Assembly: GCA_032358255.1 (NCBI GenBank)
Contig: JAULBX010006997.1
Coordinates: 58,252 to 122,251 of the forward strand
Source: Heterotrichella gracilis
Lineage: Eukaryota; Sar; Xanthophyceae; Tribonematales; Xanthonemataceae
DNA length: 64,000 bases
Direction of reading: 5' to 3'
A program made the position numbers and the translations under genes. Shown piece by piece: positions 1-8,938 of this stretch. The notes beneath the pieces are model-generated. The model was given only the letters and a program-made list of their open reading frames with translations, did no database searches and was not told where the DNA came from. Each line of letters starts with the position of its first letter. Position 1 is the stretch's first letter.

Positions 1-75
1 TTTGCAAAAGGTATTTATTTTGTAAAAATAAATTCGGGTGATCGCTCCGGTAAGTACCGTATCATTATTCAGTAA
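1..75 (+). CDS. C-terminal end of a T9SS-secreted protein (partial)
   Basis: The window opens inside a reading frame of 24 codons ending in TAA. The residues fit the last strand pair of a type A T9SS sorting domain: a GIYFVKI stretch followed by a basic KYRIIIQ end. The same pattern closes the five other T9SS cargo proteins in this window. The gene body lies outside the window, so nothing can be said about its function beyond likely export across the outer membrane and anchoring at the cell surface or release. Confidence 0.7.
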   Translation, partial: FAKGIYFVKINSGDRSGKYRIIIQ

Positions 76-93
76 ATTTTTAGAACCACATGT

Positions 94-126
94 AAAAGGG
101 CTGTCTAATTTAGACAGCCCTTTTTT
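94..126 (+). terminator. Rho-independent terminator
   Basis: A perfect 10-bp stem (98-107 with 111-120, GGGCTGTCTA arm) has a 3-nt loop and is followed by a run of T at 121-126. Four A residues before the stem can pair with the T run, lengthening the stem. It lies 22 bases after the stop of the partial T9SS gene and closes that unit. Confidence 0.9.
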
Positions 127-300
127 ATTTTCTTCTTATTTATCTTTTCTTTAAGCCAGTTCTATAATAGAGGTGAATCAATCACAAGCCTTCTTTTCCT
201 TTAATTTTATTGAAAAATGGAAGCACGAAGCGTTTGTCATTCGAAGTCTTTACTTACAAGAGTATTTTCTTACATTTGAATTTAAATTAAAAGCCATTGA

Positions 301-1575
301 ATGCCTGAAGCAAAAGTTAAACGCAAAACAAATCGATTTCAACGCTTTTGGAAACTCTTAGGGCCTGGTTTGGTTACAGGCGCCAGCGACGATGATCCCT
401 CGGGAATAGCCACGTATTCGCAAGCGGGCGCGGCGTATGGACTTTCAACTTTATGGACCGTTATTCTAACCATACCACTCATGGCCGCCATTCAACAGAT
501 GTGTGCCCGCATTGGCCTGATCACCTCTCAAGGATTGACCGGAAATTTAAAAAAACATTATCCTAAACCGATCTTATATATCATGTTGCTGTTTAGTTTT
601 CCGGCCATCGTTATGAATATAGGCGCTGATATTGCCGGTATGGGTGCTGTAGGTAATTTATTGTTTCCTAACATCGATGCGACTTATTTTTCGGTATTTT
701 TTACGTTGTTATTATTGGGTTTGATCATTTATTTACCCTATCAGAAAATAGCTCGTGTACTCAAATATTTATGTATTGTGATGTTGGTTTATTTTGTAGT
801 TCCCTTTTTATATAAGCAAGATTTTAAAGAAATTCTTTTATCTACATTTATTCCCACCATTCAATTTAACAAATCGTTTCTGGCAATTTTAGTTGGGATC
901 CTTGGCACCACTATTTCCCCCTATCTCTTCTTCTGGCAAGCTTCGGTAGAGGTAGAAGAAATGAAACACAAAAAGAATCATCTGATCGTAAACAAAAAAA
1001 TTATACATGAAATAAACCAGGATGTGGATTTCGGTATGGGGTTCTCGGGTTTTGTGATGTTCTTTATTATTTTAACGACGGGCACTGTTTTATTTAAGGG
1101 AGGTATCCATCAGATTAACACGGTAGAAGAAGCAGCCATGGCCCTTAAACCACTGGCAGGAAACCTAGCCTATTTATTATTTGCTGTTGGTGTTATTGGC
1201 ACCGGTTTAATCGCTATTCCGGTATTGAGTGGTTCTTTGTCTTATATTTTTGCAGAGACCTTCGGATGGGAACAAGGTCTTGATAAAAAATTTCATGAAG
1301 CAAAAGGTTTTTATGTGATCATTGCCATCTCCTTGCTGTTGGGTTTAAGTTTAAATTACATTGGCATTTCACCCATTGATGCTCTTATTTATACCGCCAT
1401 TTTATACGGTATTACGGCACCGGTTCTTATCGCTATCATCTTACACATTTCGAACAACAAAACCATCATGGGAGAAAATACAAATAGTAGGAGAATAAAT
1501 TTTATGGGATTTGCTGCCTTGATCATCATGTCAATGGCGGCTTTTTTGTTGTTATATTTACAAGTCACCGAATAA
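301..1575 (+). CDS. Nramp-family divalent metal transporter, variant metal site
   Basis: This 424-residue polytopic membrane protein has about 11 hydrophobic segments and the Nramp fold signature. The first helix carries DDDPSG (residues 30-35) in place of the canonical DPGN. The region matching helix 6 reads ISPYLFFWQ (205-213), where MntH/Nramp proteins have an MPH motif. The methionine that tunes canonical Nramp towards Mn2+ and Fe2+ therefore seems to be absent. Family knowledge suggests proton- or gradient-driven uptake of divalent cations; the real substrate is open and could differ from manganese. ATG at 301 follows a gene-free leader. The next gene starts 10 bases downstream, so the two may be co-transcribed. 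Confidence 0.8.
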   Translation: MPEAKVKRKTNRFQRFWKLLGPGLVTGASDDDPSGIATYSQAGAAYGLSTLWTVILTIPLMAAIQQMCARIGLITSQGLTGNLKKHYPKPILYIMLLFSFPAIVMNIGADIAGMGAVGNLLFPNIDATYFSVFFTLLLLGLIIYLPYQKIARVLKYLCIVMLVYFVVPFLYKQDFKEILLSTFIPTIQFNKSFLAILVGILGTTISPYLFFWQASVEVEEMKHKKNHLIVNKKIIHEINQDVDFGMGFSGFVMFFIILTTGTVLFKGGIHQINTVEEAAMALKPLAGNLAYLLFAVGVIGTGLIAIPVLSGSLSYIFAETFGWEQGLDKKFHEAKGFYVIIAISLLLGLSLNYIGISPIDALIYTAILYGITAPVLIAIILHISNNKTIMGENTNSRRINFMGFAALIIMSMAAFLLLYLQVTE

Positions 1576-1585
1576 TTAAACAGAG

Positions 1586-3208
1586 TTGAATTTCCGTTCA
1601 CATATTTTTTCCCAATTAAAAGATCATTTGCCTTTTTTTATCGGGTTATTTAGTGGCTTCTATTTTATTAGTTTGAATGTGACCGGAATATCTTTCTCAC
1701 ACTATCCCGGTGACTTGATTGACGGAAGGTTTTGCAATTACTTGTTAGAGCATGCGCATTTATTTTTTTCGGGTCACTTAGATTCGTATTGGAATGCTCC
1801 GTTCTTATTTCCGGAGAGTAATGTGATCAGTTATTCGGATAACCTGCTTGGAAGCGCCCCGTTTTACAGTATGTTCAGGTATTTGGGATGCGACAGAGAA
1901 TTGTCTTTTCAAGCTTGGTATCTAATTGTAACCGCATTAAACTATACAGCTTGTTATATCTTTCTTTCAGTTGTCTTTAAAAATCCTTGCGCTGCCGCTA
2001 TCGGAGCTATGGTATTTGCCTTTTCGATGGCGCTTCAATGTCAATTAGGACATGCGCAAACCTTTGCCCGTTACCCAATTCCTTTGGCTTTTTTAATGGG
2101 CTATTTGTATTTAAAGAATTTGAAACCGGTTTATTTTTTCTTCACACTGTTTTTTTTAGTGTATCAGATTTATTGTGGAATTTATATTGGATTTATGCTG
2201 ATTATACCCGTGGCATTGTTTTTTATATTTAGTTTTTATTTTAATTGGGAAGTCTATAAACACAAATTGCTTAAGTTAAATTGGTGCTTATGGATGATGT
2301 TAAGTTTGATCATAAACATTCTGATACTTTTACCGTTGATGCTTCCTTATTTAGAACGTTCTAAGTCCTTGGGCTTTTATTCATACGAACAGGTCAGTAA
2401 AAGCCTATTAACACCTTTATCTTATTTTTTTAGCTGGAAAGGAAGTTTGTTTTGGGATTTTATTTCTGGTATTGGAACGCATTACGAATGGTATACCAAT
2501 TATCAGGTATTTGCCGGAGGCATTGCTACACTTTGTTTGTTGGCTTTTGGACTCATTTATGTTTTGAAAGAATGGTTTTCTTTTAAATTAGTACGAAGGT
2601 TTGAGATTGCTCCTTCACTTCACTTATTTTTCTGGCTTGGGATCTTTACTTTCATAGGCTTTATGAAGTTTGGTGATGTCTCCTTATACAAACTTATTTT
2701 TCAACTACCCGGTTTTGGTTCGATGAGAGCTTTGCAGCGGATTATTACCATAGAACTGTTTTTTTATGCTATAGCAGTTGCTTTTGTTTTCAAACAAATT
2801 TTTTTGAAGGAAAATAAACTTACATTTTTACTCTTTCTGTTTTTTGTGGCTTTAGTTATTAGTGATAATTACCTCAAAGAAGATTACATTCATCGGCACG
2901 AAGTCGCAGAATCCAAAGCGCGCATCAATCCTTTGATCCGTCAGTTAAAAGATCTTCCAAAACAAACCCTTGTGTCTTACGAGCCGGATAGCGTTGATTC
3001 AAGTATCAATGATTATCATCTGGATATGATGCTGGCGGCACAGTCCTTAAATTTGATAACACTGAATGGTTATACTTCTACTTCACCGGATGGATATTCG
3101 GCTTTTTGGTCAGTTCCCAATGAATCAAATAGAAATAGTTGGTTGAATAAGAAGAATAGTTCAATTCAAAAAATCGATGTCATTACCGATACAATAGGCA
3201 AGAAATAG
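1586..3208 (+). CDS. Polytopic membrane protein, GT-C glycosyltransferase-like
   Basis: This 540-residue protein has roughly 10-12 membrane segments and a short hydrophilic C-terminal part from about residue 440. After the first helix there is a loop with GDLIDGR (42-48). Acidic residues in this loop are typical of GT-C-type transferases that use lipid-linked sugars, but the match is by shape only and no family is firmly recognised. The frame opens at a TTG codon with no in-frame ATG before the first helix, so TTG is the likely start. It begins 10 bases after the Nramp-like gene and is followed by a strong terminator. It could instead be a YfhO-like or other surface-glycan membrane protein. 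Confidence 0.6.
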   Translation: MNFRSHIFSQLKDHLPFFIGLFSGFYFISLNVTGISFSHYPGDLIDGRFCNYLLEHAHLFFSGHLDSYWNAPFLFPESNVISYSDNLLGSAPFYSMFRYLGCDRELSFQAWYLIVTALNYTACYIFLSVVFKNPCAAAIGAMVFAFSMALQCQLGHAQTFARYPIPLAFLMGYLYLKNLKPVYFFFTLFFLVYQIYCGIYIGFMLIIPVALFFIFSFYFNWEVYKHKLLKLNWCLWMMLSLIINILILLPLMLPYLERSKSLGFYSYEQVSKSLLTPLSYFFSWKGSLFWDFISGIGTHYEWYTNYQVFAGGIATLCLLAFGLIYVLKEWFSFKLVRRFEIAPSLHLFFWLGIFTFIGFMKFGDVSLYKLIFQLPGFGSMRALQRIITIELFFYAIAVAFVFKQIFLKENKLTFLLFLFFVALVISDNYLKEDYIHRHEVAESKARINPLIRQLKDLPKQTLVSYEPDSVDSSINDYHLDMMLAAQSLNLITLNGYTSTSPDGYSAFWSVPNESNRNSWLNKKNSSIQKIDVITDTIGKK

Positions 3209-3233
3209 AAAAAGCCGCGCTAGGCGGCTTTTT
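3209..3233. terminator. Bidirectional terminator between convergent genes
   Basis: A perfect 10-bp inverted repeat (3209-3218 with 3224-3233; arm AAAAAGCCGC) has a 5-nt loop. It is A-rich at the left foot and T-rich at the right foot, so it can work on either strand. It sits between the plus-strand membrane protein and the minus-strand PKD gene that ends at 3278. Confidence 0.9.
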
Positions 3234-3277
3234 CCTTCCTTATGGGTAACAATCTAAGGAACCCACACAAACACACA

Positions 3278-5491
3278 CTATTTATGAATGATTACTTTTT
3301 GGGTAGATGTTTTGTTTTCAGATTTGATATTTACAAAGTAGATGCCTGAACTTGCATTCGGAAGACTAATCTCCAGAATATTTAAAGTTGAATTCTCATG
3401 GATCTGACTGTAGATGACTTCACCAATTAGATTGTTTACAGTAATGACTGTTTCGCCTTTTAAGTCTCCATTCATCATTAGCTTAAATTCTCCCTGATTA
3501 GGATTAGGAACTAATTGAAATGAAATTGCTTCGTTTTGCAGATCGAATAAACCTGTTTCCAATTCAGCGTCTGGAGCCTGAACATTCACGTTAATTATTC
3601 CAGAGCCCGCTGACTGATCTGCAGATCTGTACACGTAATAAGTGGAGCAAGTTGATGCAGTTGCGCCACAAGACACAGTAACAGTTAAACAAATGGTGTA
3701 GTTAGCGGCTGCCGAATACTGGTGAGAAGTGTATAATGAATTACTGGTGCTGCCATCACCCCAACTCCATTGCGCTGCTGTCATGTTATATGGATAGGAA
3801 GGAATAGCCAACCAGAACTGAGGTGTGGATGTTGGAGCTAATGTAAAATTAGCATTGGCAACACAGGGAATACCTGTAATGTTAACCGCCTGTATCACAG
3901 TATCAGTACAAGATGTAGAATTTGAGTCAGTGATAATCAATTGAACATAATGAGTACCCCCATTTGAATACGTGTGTGAAGGGTTTGCTGAATTAGAAGT
4001 CCAGCCATCTCCAAAATTCCAGGCAGAATAATAAACGCTTGTTGCGGTGGAAGTATTAGAAAAGTTCACTAATCCGCTTGATCCAACAGTGTGTGTGAAG
4101 GCGGCGTTTATTAAGCAAGTGTTAGACCCGATTGTTATTACTTGAGTAGCAGTACTTGTACAAATACTAGAAGTTGCAATTGTTAAGGAAACTGTATAGG
4201 TTCCATTTGGGTAAGTGTGGCTAGGGGTTGAAACAGTACTCGTTCCTGGGTTACCTGAACTTGAATGACCAAATGACCAGCTGAGGGGTGTGAAGGAATA
4301 TCCTCCTGTTGAAGTACTGCTGAATGTAACAACACCTGAGCTAGAAGTTGTATAAATAAATGAAGCGTTTAAATTACAATACGAATTTACAAAGATGTTT
4401 AGCGTTTTTGTTGAGGTACAGGTTGGTGTTCCGTTGTTAGTAGCGGTAAGAGTTACGGTGTAATATCCGTTTGTTGCATAAGTTATAGAAGGTGAAGCAA
4501 GTGTTGAACTTTGACTGTTTCCAAAATTCCAACTATAAGTTGTGTTGGTATTTGTTCCTGTTGAAGTATTCGTGAATGTTACGGCACCATTAGTACCTTG
4601 TATGGCAGAAAAATTTGCGACTAAATTGCAACCGGTTGCATTGGTAATGGTTACGACTGCTGAGGTATTTGAAGTACACGAGGGCGCGCTGGTCATTGCA
4701 AATAAGTTAATGGTATATGTGCCGTTGGCGGAATACGTAATAAGCGGATTCGCTAAATTAGAACTGGCAGGTGAATTGTTTATGAAATTCCAGGTGTATG
4801 TGGCCGTTGTAGTTGGTGTAGTTGTGTTGAATAAGGCTACCATACCATTTGACAAATATGAAAATGTGAAACCTGCATTGAGTGTGCAATAACTGTTCAC
4901 TACAACATTTGTAATTGTAGAGTCAATACATGTAGCAGTAAAATTATTATTGGCTATTAATTTAGCTACATAGGTTCCATTTGCAGAGTAAGTATGCGCG
5001 GGCGAAGTTGCAGTGGAGGTTCCTCCATCACCAAAGAACCAGGTATAGCTTGTTCCACTTACGGTTCCCGTAGAGGTGTTGTTAAAATTAACCAATCCAT
5101 TTGCTCCTTGAGTATATGAAAAATTAGTATTTAGAAAACAAGTAGTTGTGCTGGTAGGTATCACAATAGTGGCAGTTGAAATACTTGAACAGGTTGGTGA
5201 GGTGCTTGTTATCCAAAGTTGAACCGTATACGTGCCTGGTGCTGTGAAGGTTTGGCTCGTATACATTCCGGCTGAACCGGTGAGAGTTTGTGTAGGGATG
5301 CCACTTCCAAACATCCAATAGTAGGTTGTGGTAGCACTGTTAGTAAGTACAGAGGTGCTCGTAAACGTTACATTACCAGAACTGCCTAAGGAATAGGTAA
5401 AGCTTGATGAACACTGAGAAAAGTTTTGTTTGGTCAGTAACATAAAAACTGACAGGCTAAGAATTTTAATGGATCTGATAAATGTTTTCAT
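3278..5491 (-). CDS. Secreted protein with seven PKD-like repeats and T9SS sorting domain
   Basis: A signal peptide (residues 1 to about 25, ending NFSQ) leads into seven tandem PKD-like repeats of about 85-90 residues, roughly residues 26 to 645. Several keep the W-x-FGDG core, and each repeat starts with a cysteine (CNLxAxF type) and has a second cysteine before its last strand. A type A T9SS sorting domain follows (about 655-737; PNPNQGEF, then SGIYFVNI and a basic end). The likely role is a surface or released adhesive, glycan- or protein-binding filament. It is the last of four same-strand genes behind an ECF sigma factor, with a 98-base gap to the gene before it. Low-complexity Thr/Ser content gives long antisense frames that are not genes. 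Confidence 0.85.
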   Translation of the reverse strand: MKTFIRSIKILSLSVFMLLTKQNFSQCSSSFTYSLGSSGNVTFTSTSVLTNSATTTYYWMFGSGIPTQTLTGSAGMYTSQTFTAPGTYTVQLWITSTSPTCSSISTATIVIPTSTTTCFLNTNFSYTQGANGLVNFNNTSTGTVSGTSYTWFFGDGGTSTATSPAHTYSANGTYVAKLIANNNFTATCIDSTITNVVVNSYCTLNAGFTFSYLSNGMVALFNTTTPTTTATYTWNFINNSPASSNLANPLITYSANGTYTINLFAMTSAPSCTSNTSAVVTITNATGCNLVANFSAIQGTNGAVTFTNTSTGTNTNTTYSWNFGNSQSSTLASPSITYATNGYYTVTLTATNNGTPTCTSTKTLNIFVNSYCNLNASFIYTTSSSGVVTFSSTSTGGYSFTPLSWSFGHSSSGNPGTSTVSTPSHTYPNGTYTVSLTIATSSICTSTATQVITIGSNTCLINAAFTHTVGSSGLVNFSNTSTATSVYYSAWNFGDGWTSNSANPSHTYSNGGTHYVQLIITDSNSTSCTDTVIQAVNITGIPCVANANFTLAPTSTPQFWLAIPSYPYNMTAAQWSWGDGSTSNSLYTSHQYSAAANYTICLTVTVSCGATASTCSTYYVYRSADQSAGSGIINVNVQAPDAELETGLFDLQNEAISFQLVPNPNQGEFKLMMNGDLKGETVITVNNLIGEVIYSQIHENSTLNILEISLPNASSGIYFVNIKSENKTSTQKVIIHK

Positions 5492-5589
5492 TTTTTTAAA
5501 TTATGGATGACCTACTCTTTTAAGGATTTTCGGTTTATTCCTTTTTCTATAACACTAATACAATTCTATTTTTAAAATGGTTGGGTCAA

Positions 5590-6705
5590 TTATTTATAAG
5601 CGACACAAATCACACAGTCAGAACTTTCCACATCTATTGCTTTTGTTCCTGAGAAAAGTTTGCATTTAAAGTTTAAGCTGATCTTTTTTGTTTTTTCACC
5701 TTTTTCATTTATCTCAAAGTCCTCAACCGAAAGGATGTTGCAGGTACTGTTCTTGTCTTGTGCAGCAAGTTCTGAACTATATGTGATGCCATTCGCATCA
5801 GTGTAATGTATCAACACTTCAGATAATCCTAAATTGGACTTATCAGGAAGGATTGATTTGATCTTATAATTCGTGGCACAGGAGGAAAGATCCTGACCGG
5901 TCACTACATTATAAGATAAGGTTTTGAATTTACCGTCTGCATCGATCACCTTAAGTGTCACCGGGTAACCACCTGTAATCGCATATACATGGCTAGGCGA
6001 AGCTGATTGTGAAAAAGAGCCGTCACCAAAGGTCCAGAAATAGGAATAAGACGCTCTCCCATTCAGCGTATGGCATGTGAAATTTACTGTATTGTTCGTT
6101 TGAATGATAGCTGTAATATAAGCGTTAAAGGAATTGCTACCGCTTGTTATTTCATTGCAAATAGTTGATCGGCACGTGTTGGTCCCATCAATTGTTAAAC
6201 AGCTTGTGAAAGAACCTTTCTGTTTATAATAATGAACGGGGTTTGCCTCTGTTGAGCTCGTTCCATCTCCAAAATCCCAGAAATAATTCTTGGCTGATCT
6301 GTTATAGGTACTTTCAAATTCTACGCCATAACTCGTGGTGTATCCTGATTCAAAATAATTATATGGTCCAGGTATAAGAGAGGAGTTGATATTGCTTGGG
6401 GCATTTAAGATTGATGTTTTCGAGTCCTTAATACTGATTCGGATGCTATTGGGTGTTGCAGCGCCGGAAGAGGAATTGCTCAATTCTCCGCTGAAACTAT
6501 ACACTCCGTTAGAATCCTGCGCATACGAACTATACATATAATGTCCGTTTTTGCCGGCTTCTAGCTTTACCGGACTTCCATTCACTTGTAAAGTCGTGTA
6601 AAATAGGGCTTCATTATTTTCTATGGTATCTTTTGGATATTCCTTTTTATTGCACGCAATAAAAACAAAAATCACGAAAAGACTCAGGTAATGTTTTAAT
6701 TTCAT
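5590..6705 (-). CDS. PKD-domain lipoprotein
   Basis: This 371-residue protein has a lipoprotein signal ending FIAC (Cys18), so it is probably lipid-anchored. Residues about 25-115 form an unassigned beta-rich region. Two PKD domains follow, with WDFGDG near residue 145 and WTFGDG near 224, then a C-terminal region of about 100 residues with several cysteines. It starts 4 bases after the barrel protein ends, which is good evidence of one transcript with the sigma factor and the dual-membrane protein. It could be a surface partner or periplasmic ligand of that sensor; this is inference from position only. Confidence 0.75.
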   Translation of the reverse strand: MKLKHYLSLFVIFVFIACNKKEYPKDTIENNEALFYTTLQVNGSPVKLEAGKNGHYMYSSYAQDSNGVYSFSGELSNSSSGAATPNSIRISIKDSKTSILNAPSNINSSLIPGPYNYFESGYTTSYGVEFESTYNRSAKNYFWDFGDGTSSTEANPVHYYKQKGSFTSCLTIDGTNTCRSTICNEITSGSNSFNAYITAIIQTNNTVNFTCHTLNGRASYSYFWTFGDGSFSQSASPSHVYAITGGYPVTLKVIDADGKFKTLSYNVVTGQDLSSCATNYKIKSILPDKSNLGLSEVLIHYTDANGITYSSELAAQDKNSTCNILSVEDFEINEKGEKTKKISLNFKCKLFSGTKAIDVESSDCVICVAYK

Positions 6706-6709
6706 GTTT

Positions 6710-8146
6710 TTAGTGATTAAATAAGTTATAAGTTAATGTGACTTTAATTCCACTGTTTCGTTCAAATGAATCTGATTGAAAGAATGAATTTTCTTTGATG
6801 TCAGTTAATCCAAAAATAAAATCAACATTTAAATGGAGATCTTTTATTAAATTTCTGTGATAAAAAATACCTATTTGTGAACTCAGTAACTTAAAGCCTT
6901 CTGTGTATCCACCAGTAGTGTAGGTTTCGTGATTTTCGGTGGAATGCAACTTCTCGGTGTAGGTTTCTACTTTACTTTCCACATTCACTAAATAGTTGGC
7001 TGTATACCCCAAACCAAAGGCATTTTTATCATTTAGCTGATACTGTAATTTAAATGGAAAACTCAGGTAATGTAAAGTGCTTGGGGTAATGGTGGTTACA
7101 TCACTTTCTTCTCCTAATTTATATCTGGTTACTGTTGAGGTCTTGCTACTATAACTTAAATTTCTGGTGGTGGTATAATAAATCCCTAAAGAGAACCAGT
7201 ATTTTTCAGCAACATTGCTCAGATAATTTAAGCCAACAAGGACATTTAATCCGTTTGCATCTCTGCCATCCGGATTTTTCCATCCAAACAAATAAGTAGC
7301 TCCCAGTTCAAAGTTTAAGATGTTATGACTGAGTTTCTGAGTTGGCACTTGCAGAGATTTTACACTTGTGTCTGAGTTCGAAATAGGGCTTGCGTTTTCT
7401 TTTGCGATCAGCGAAGTGTTTTTTGTACTTGTGTCTGTTACTGTCACATTATTGGATTCGTTCACAGTTATTCCAAGCGTTTCTATTTGCTTAGCCTCAT
7501 TTTTTTGATCTTCGGTCAATGGTGTGGCGGCCAAAACTTCTGGCAATGGTGTTAAGGCTTTTTCGGTTTCACTTGCCATTGAATTGGAGTTGTGCTTGGT
7601 TGAATTCAAATCGTCTGACGAGCTGTTTTCCTCTTGACTTATGAGATTACCATTGTTTTGCTTATTGATTGTTATTGGAGAATCTTCATTGTTTTCTGTT
7701 TTGATTTCACTATCCGTAGCAACTTTTGTTATTAAAATACGTGTATTAGTTTGAACTTTTGAATTTTCTGAGCTTATAGCTTGAGTCAGTTTTTTTGATG
7801 TTGTTTCACTCTTTGTGCCTTGATCAAGGACCGTTTCGTGACGAGCTGAATTTATAGTGTTTGCTGTTTTTTCGGCCAACAAACTATTTTCTGAGGATTG
7901 ATGAACTTGTTGCTCAGTTTGTTTGGAGAAAGATCTGGTTTTGGTATCTGAGAAAATAGTGAACGAAACAATGGAAAGCAAAAGCAACAATGCTCCCGAT
8001 AGAAAATAAAAGGCTCCTCTATTGCCTCCTTTTTTAGAAGCATCAATTATGGCTGCCGCCTTTTCCCATTCTGTTTCATCAAAAGCGAATTCTTTTGATT
8101 CGATCTTATCCTGAAGGGTTTTTTTAAATTTTTCTTCGTTATTCAT
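6710..8146 (-). CDS. Dual-membrane anti-sigma-like protein with outer-membrane barrel (Dma-like)
   Basis: The 478 residues divide into four parts. Residues 1-44 are charged and presumably cytoplasmic (FDETEWEKA at 22-30). A single strongly hydrophobic helix lies at about 45-66. A Ser/Thr/Asn/Glu-rich linker without obvious structure covers about 67-273. A C-terminal outer-membrane beta-barrel of about 200 residues follows (about 275-478), with alternating aromatic strands and an end near NLF. The gene begins 10 bases after an ECF sigma factor. This layout matches the dual membrane-spanning anti-sigma factors (Dma) reported from Bacteroides thetaiotaomicron: the N-terminus would hold the sigma factor and the barrel would sense the outer membrane. 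The anti-sigma role here is inferred from layout and position. The alternative is a conventional barrel protein with an unusual N-terminus. Confidence 0.7.
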   Translation of the reverse strand: MNNEEKFKKTLQDKIESKEFAFDETEWEKAAAIIDASKKGGNRGAFYFLSGALLLLLSIVSFTIFSDTKTRSFSKQTEQQVHQSSENSLLAEKTANTINSARHETVLDQGTKSETTSKKLTQAISSENSKVQTNTRILITKVATDSEIKTENNEDSPITINKQNNGNLISQEENSSSDDLNSTKHNSNSMASETEKALTPLPEVLAATPLTEDQKNEAKQIETLGITVNESNNVTVTDTSTKNTSLIAKENASPISNSDTSVKSLQVPTQKLSHNILNFELGATYLFGWKNPDGRDANGLNVLVGLNYLSNVAEKYWFSLGIYYTTTRNLSYSSKTSTVTRYKLGEESDVTTITPSTLHYLSFPFKLQYQLNDKNAFGLGYTANYLVNVESKVETYTEKLHSTENHETYTTGGYTEGFKLLSSQIGIFYHRNLIKDLHLNVDFIFGLTDIKENSFFQSDSFERNSGIKVTLTYNLFNH

Positions 8147-8156
8147 CTTCTTAATT

Positions 8157-8705
8157 TTAAACCGTTACATCTATTTCTTTCAGCATTTCTTTTAACTTTT
8201 CGCGGGCAAAATTCAGATGCCATTTTGAGGTGCCATCACTAATTCCAAGCATGTCTGCGATCTCCCGGTGTTTGTATCCATCTATGTAATATAAATTAAA
8301 CACTTGCTGACTGGCGGCCGGAAGTTTAGCAATAAATCCATAAATGCGATCAACGTTCATTTTGCTAATAGCCGAGTTCATTTCCGAATAATGAGATGTT
8401 TCATGATAATCGTCTACATATAAAAAATTACCGTAATGAATTTTTTCTTTTTTGTATTCGTTTATTAGTTGATTGATCATGATTTTTCTTGCCCAGGGCT
8501 TAAATGGTACCAGCGGATCATAGGTGTTTAAACTGCTAATGATCTTAAAGAAACCCATATTCAGGTTCTCCTTTGCCCGCTCTTCATTTCGGGTATATCT
8601 CACGCAAATACTCATCAAATAGCTGTAACAAAGCTTGTAAAGGGCATACTCTGCCTTTCGTTCGCCCTTAATACAAGATTCTATCAGTGTTTGCTGAACT
8701 TCCAT
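8157..8705 (-). CDS. ECF-family RNA polymerase sigma factor
   Basis: This 182-residue sigma-70-family protein has region 2 at about 10-90 (YLMSICVRYTRNEERAKE and PFKPWARKIMINQ) and region 4 at about 115-175 (LPAASQQVFNLYYIDGYKHREIA, a helix-turn-helix). It has no region 1 or 3, as expected for the extracytoplasmic-function class. It heads a four-gene minus-strand unit followed directly by the anti-sigma-like barrel protein, which is the usual arrangement of an ECF factor with its inhibitor. It probably drives its own operon and envelope-related targets elsewhere. ATG at 8705 is the only good start. Confidence 0.92.
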   Translation of the reverse strand: MEVQQTLIESCIKGERKAEYALYKLCYSYLMSICVRYTRNEERAKENLNMGFFKIISSLNTYDPLVPFKPWARKIMINQLINEYKKEKIHYGNFLYVDDYHETSHYSEMNSAISKMNVDRIYGFIAKLPAASQQVFNLYYIDGYKHREIADMLGISDGTSKWHLNFAREKLKEMLKEIDVTV

Positions 8706-8801
8706 TCAATTATGTGTGTCGACGTTTAACATTACAAAATTCATGCTAAAAGGGTTGGGTAAGTGAGTAAATAATGGCGATTTTCCCAATTGTATCCTAA
8801 A

Positions 8802-8834
8802 TTTAAGGAATTGATGGCTTGTTTTTAAGGAATT
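8802..8834. promoter_or_regulatory. Direct repeat upstream of the sigma-factor operon
   Basis: The 11-mer TTTAAGGAATT occurs at 8802-8812 and again at 8824-8834. The start-to-start spacing is 22 bp, about two helical turns. The pair lies about 100-130 bp upstream of the sigma-factor start codon in the 233-bp gap before the next gene. It could be a regulator site or part of the autoregulated promoter region; no protein is known to bind it. The DNA is AT-rich, so chance is possible. Confidence 0.3.
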
Positions 8835-8938
8835 TTCCGTTTTTTCTTTGATTTTAACCCATAAAGGAAAATCAATAAGATTGGATTTAATACGATTTTA
8901 CGAGAATACTAAAAGATAAAATGATTATTTATAGTTGG

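Noticed and set aside
173-361. 62-codon plus-strand frame before the Nramp-like gene
   Set aside because: It starts with GTG, overlaps the first 61 bases of the well-supported transporter gene in another frame, and has no recognisable features.
4542-4892. 116-codon plus-strand frame antisense to the PKD protein
   Set aside because: Its valine-rich protein is a by-product of the Thr/Ser-rich repeats on the coding strand.
8848-8875. 8-bp inverted repeat TTGATTTT/AAAATCAA with a 12-nt spacer
   Set aside because: Too short and AT-rich, with a long loop and no T-run; chance is a sufficient explanation.
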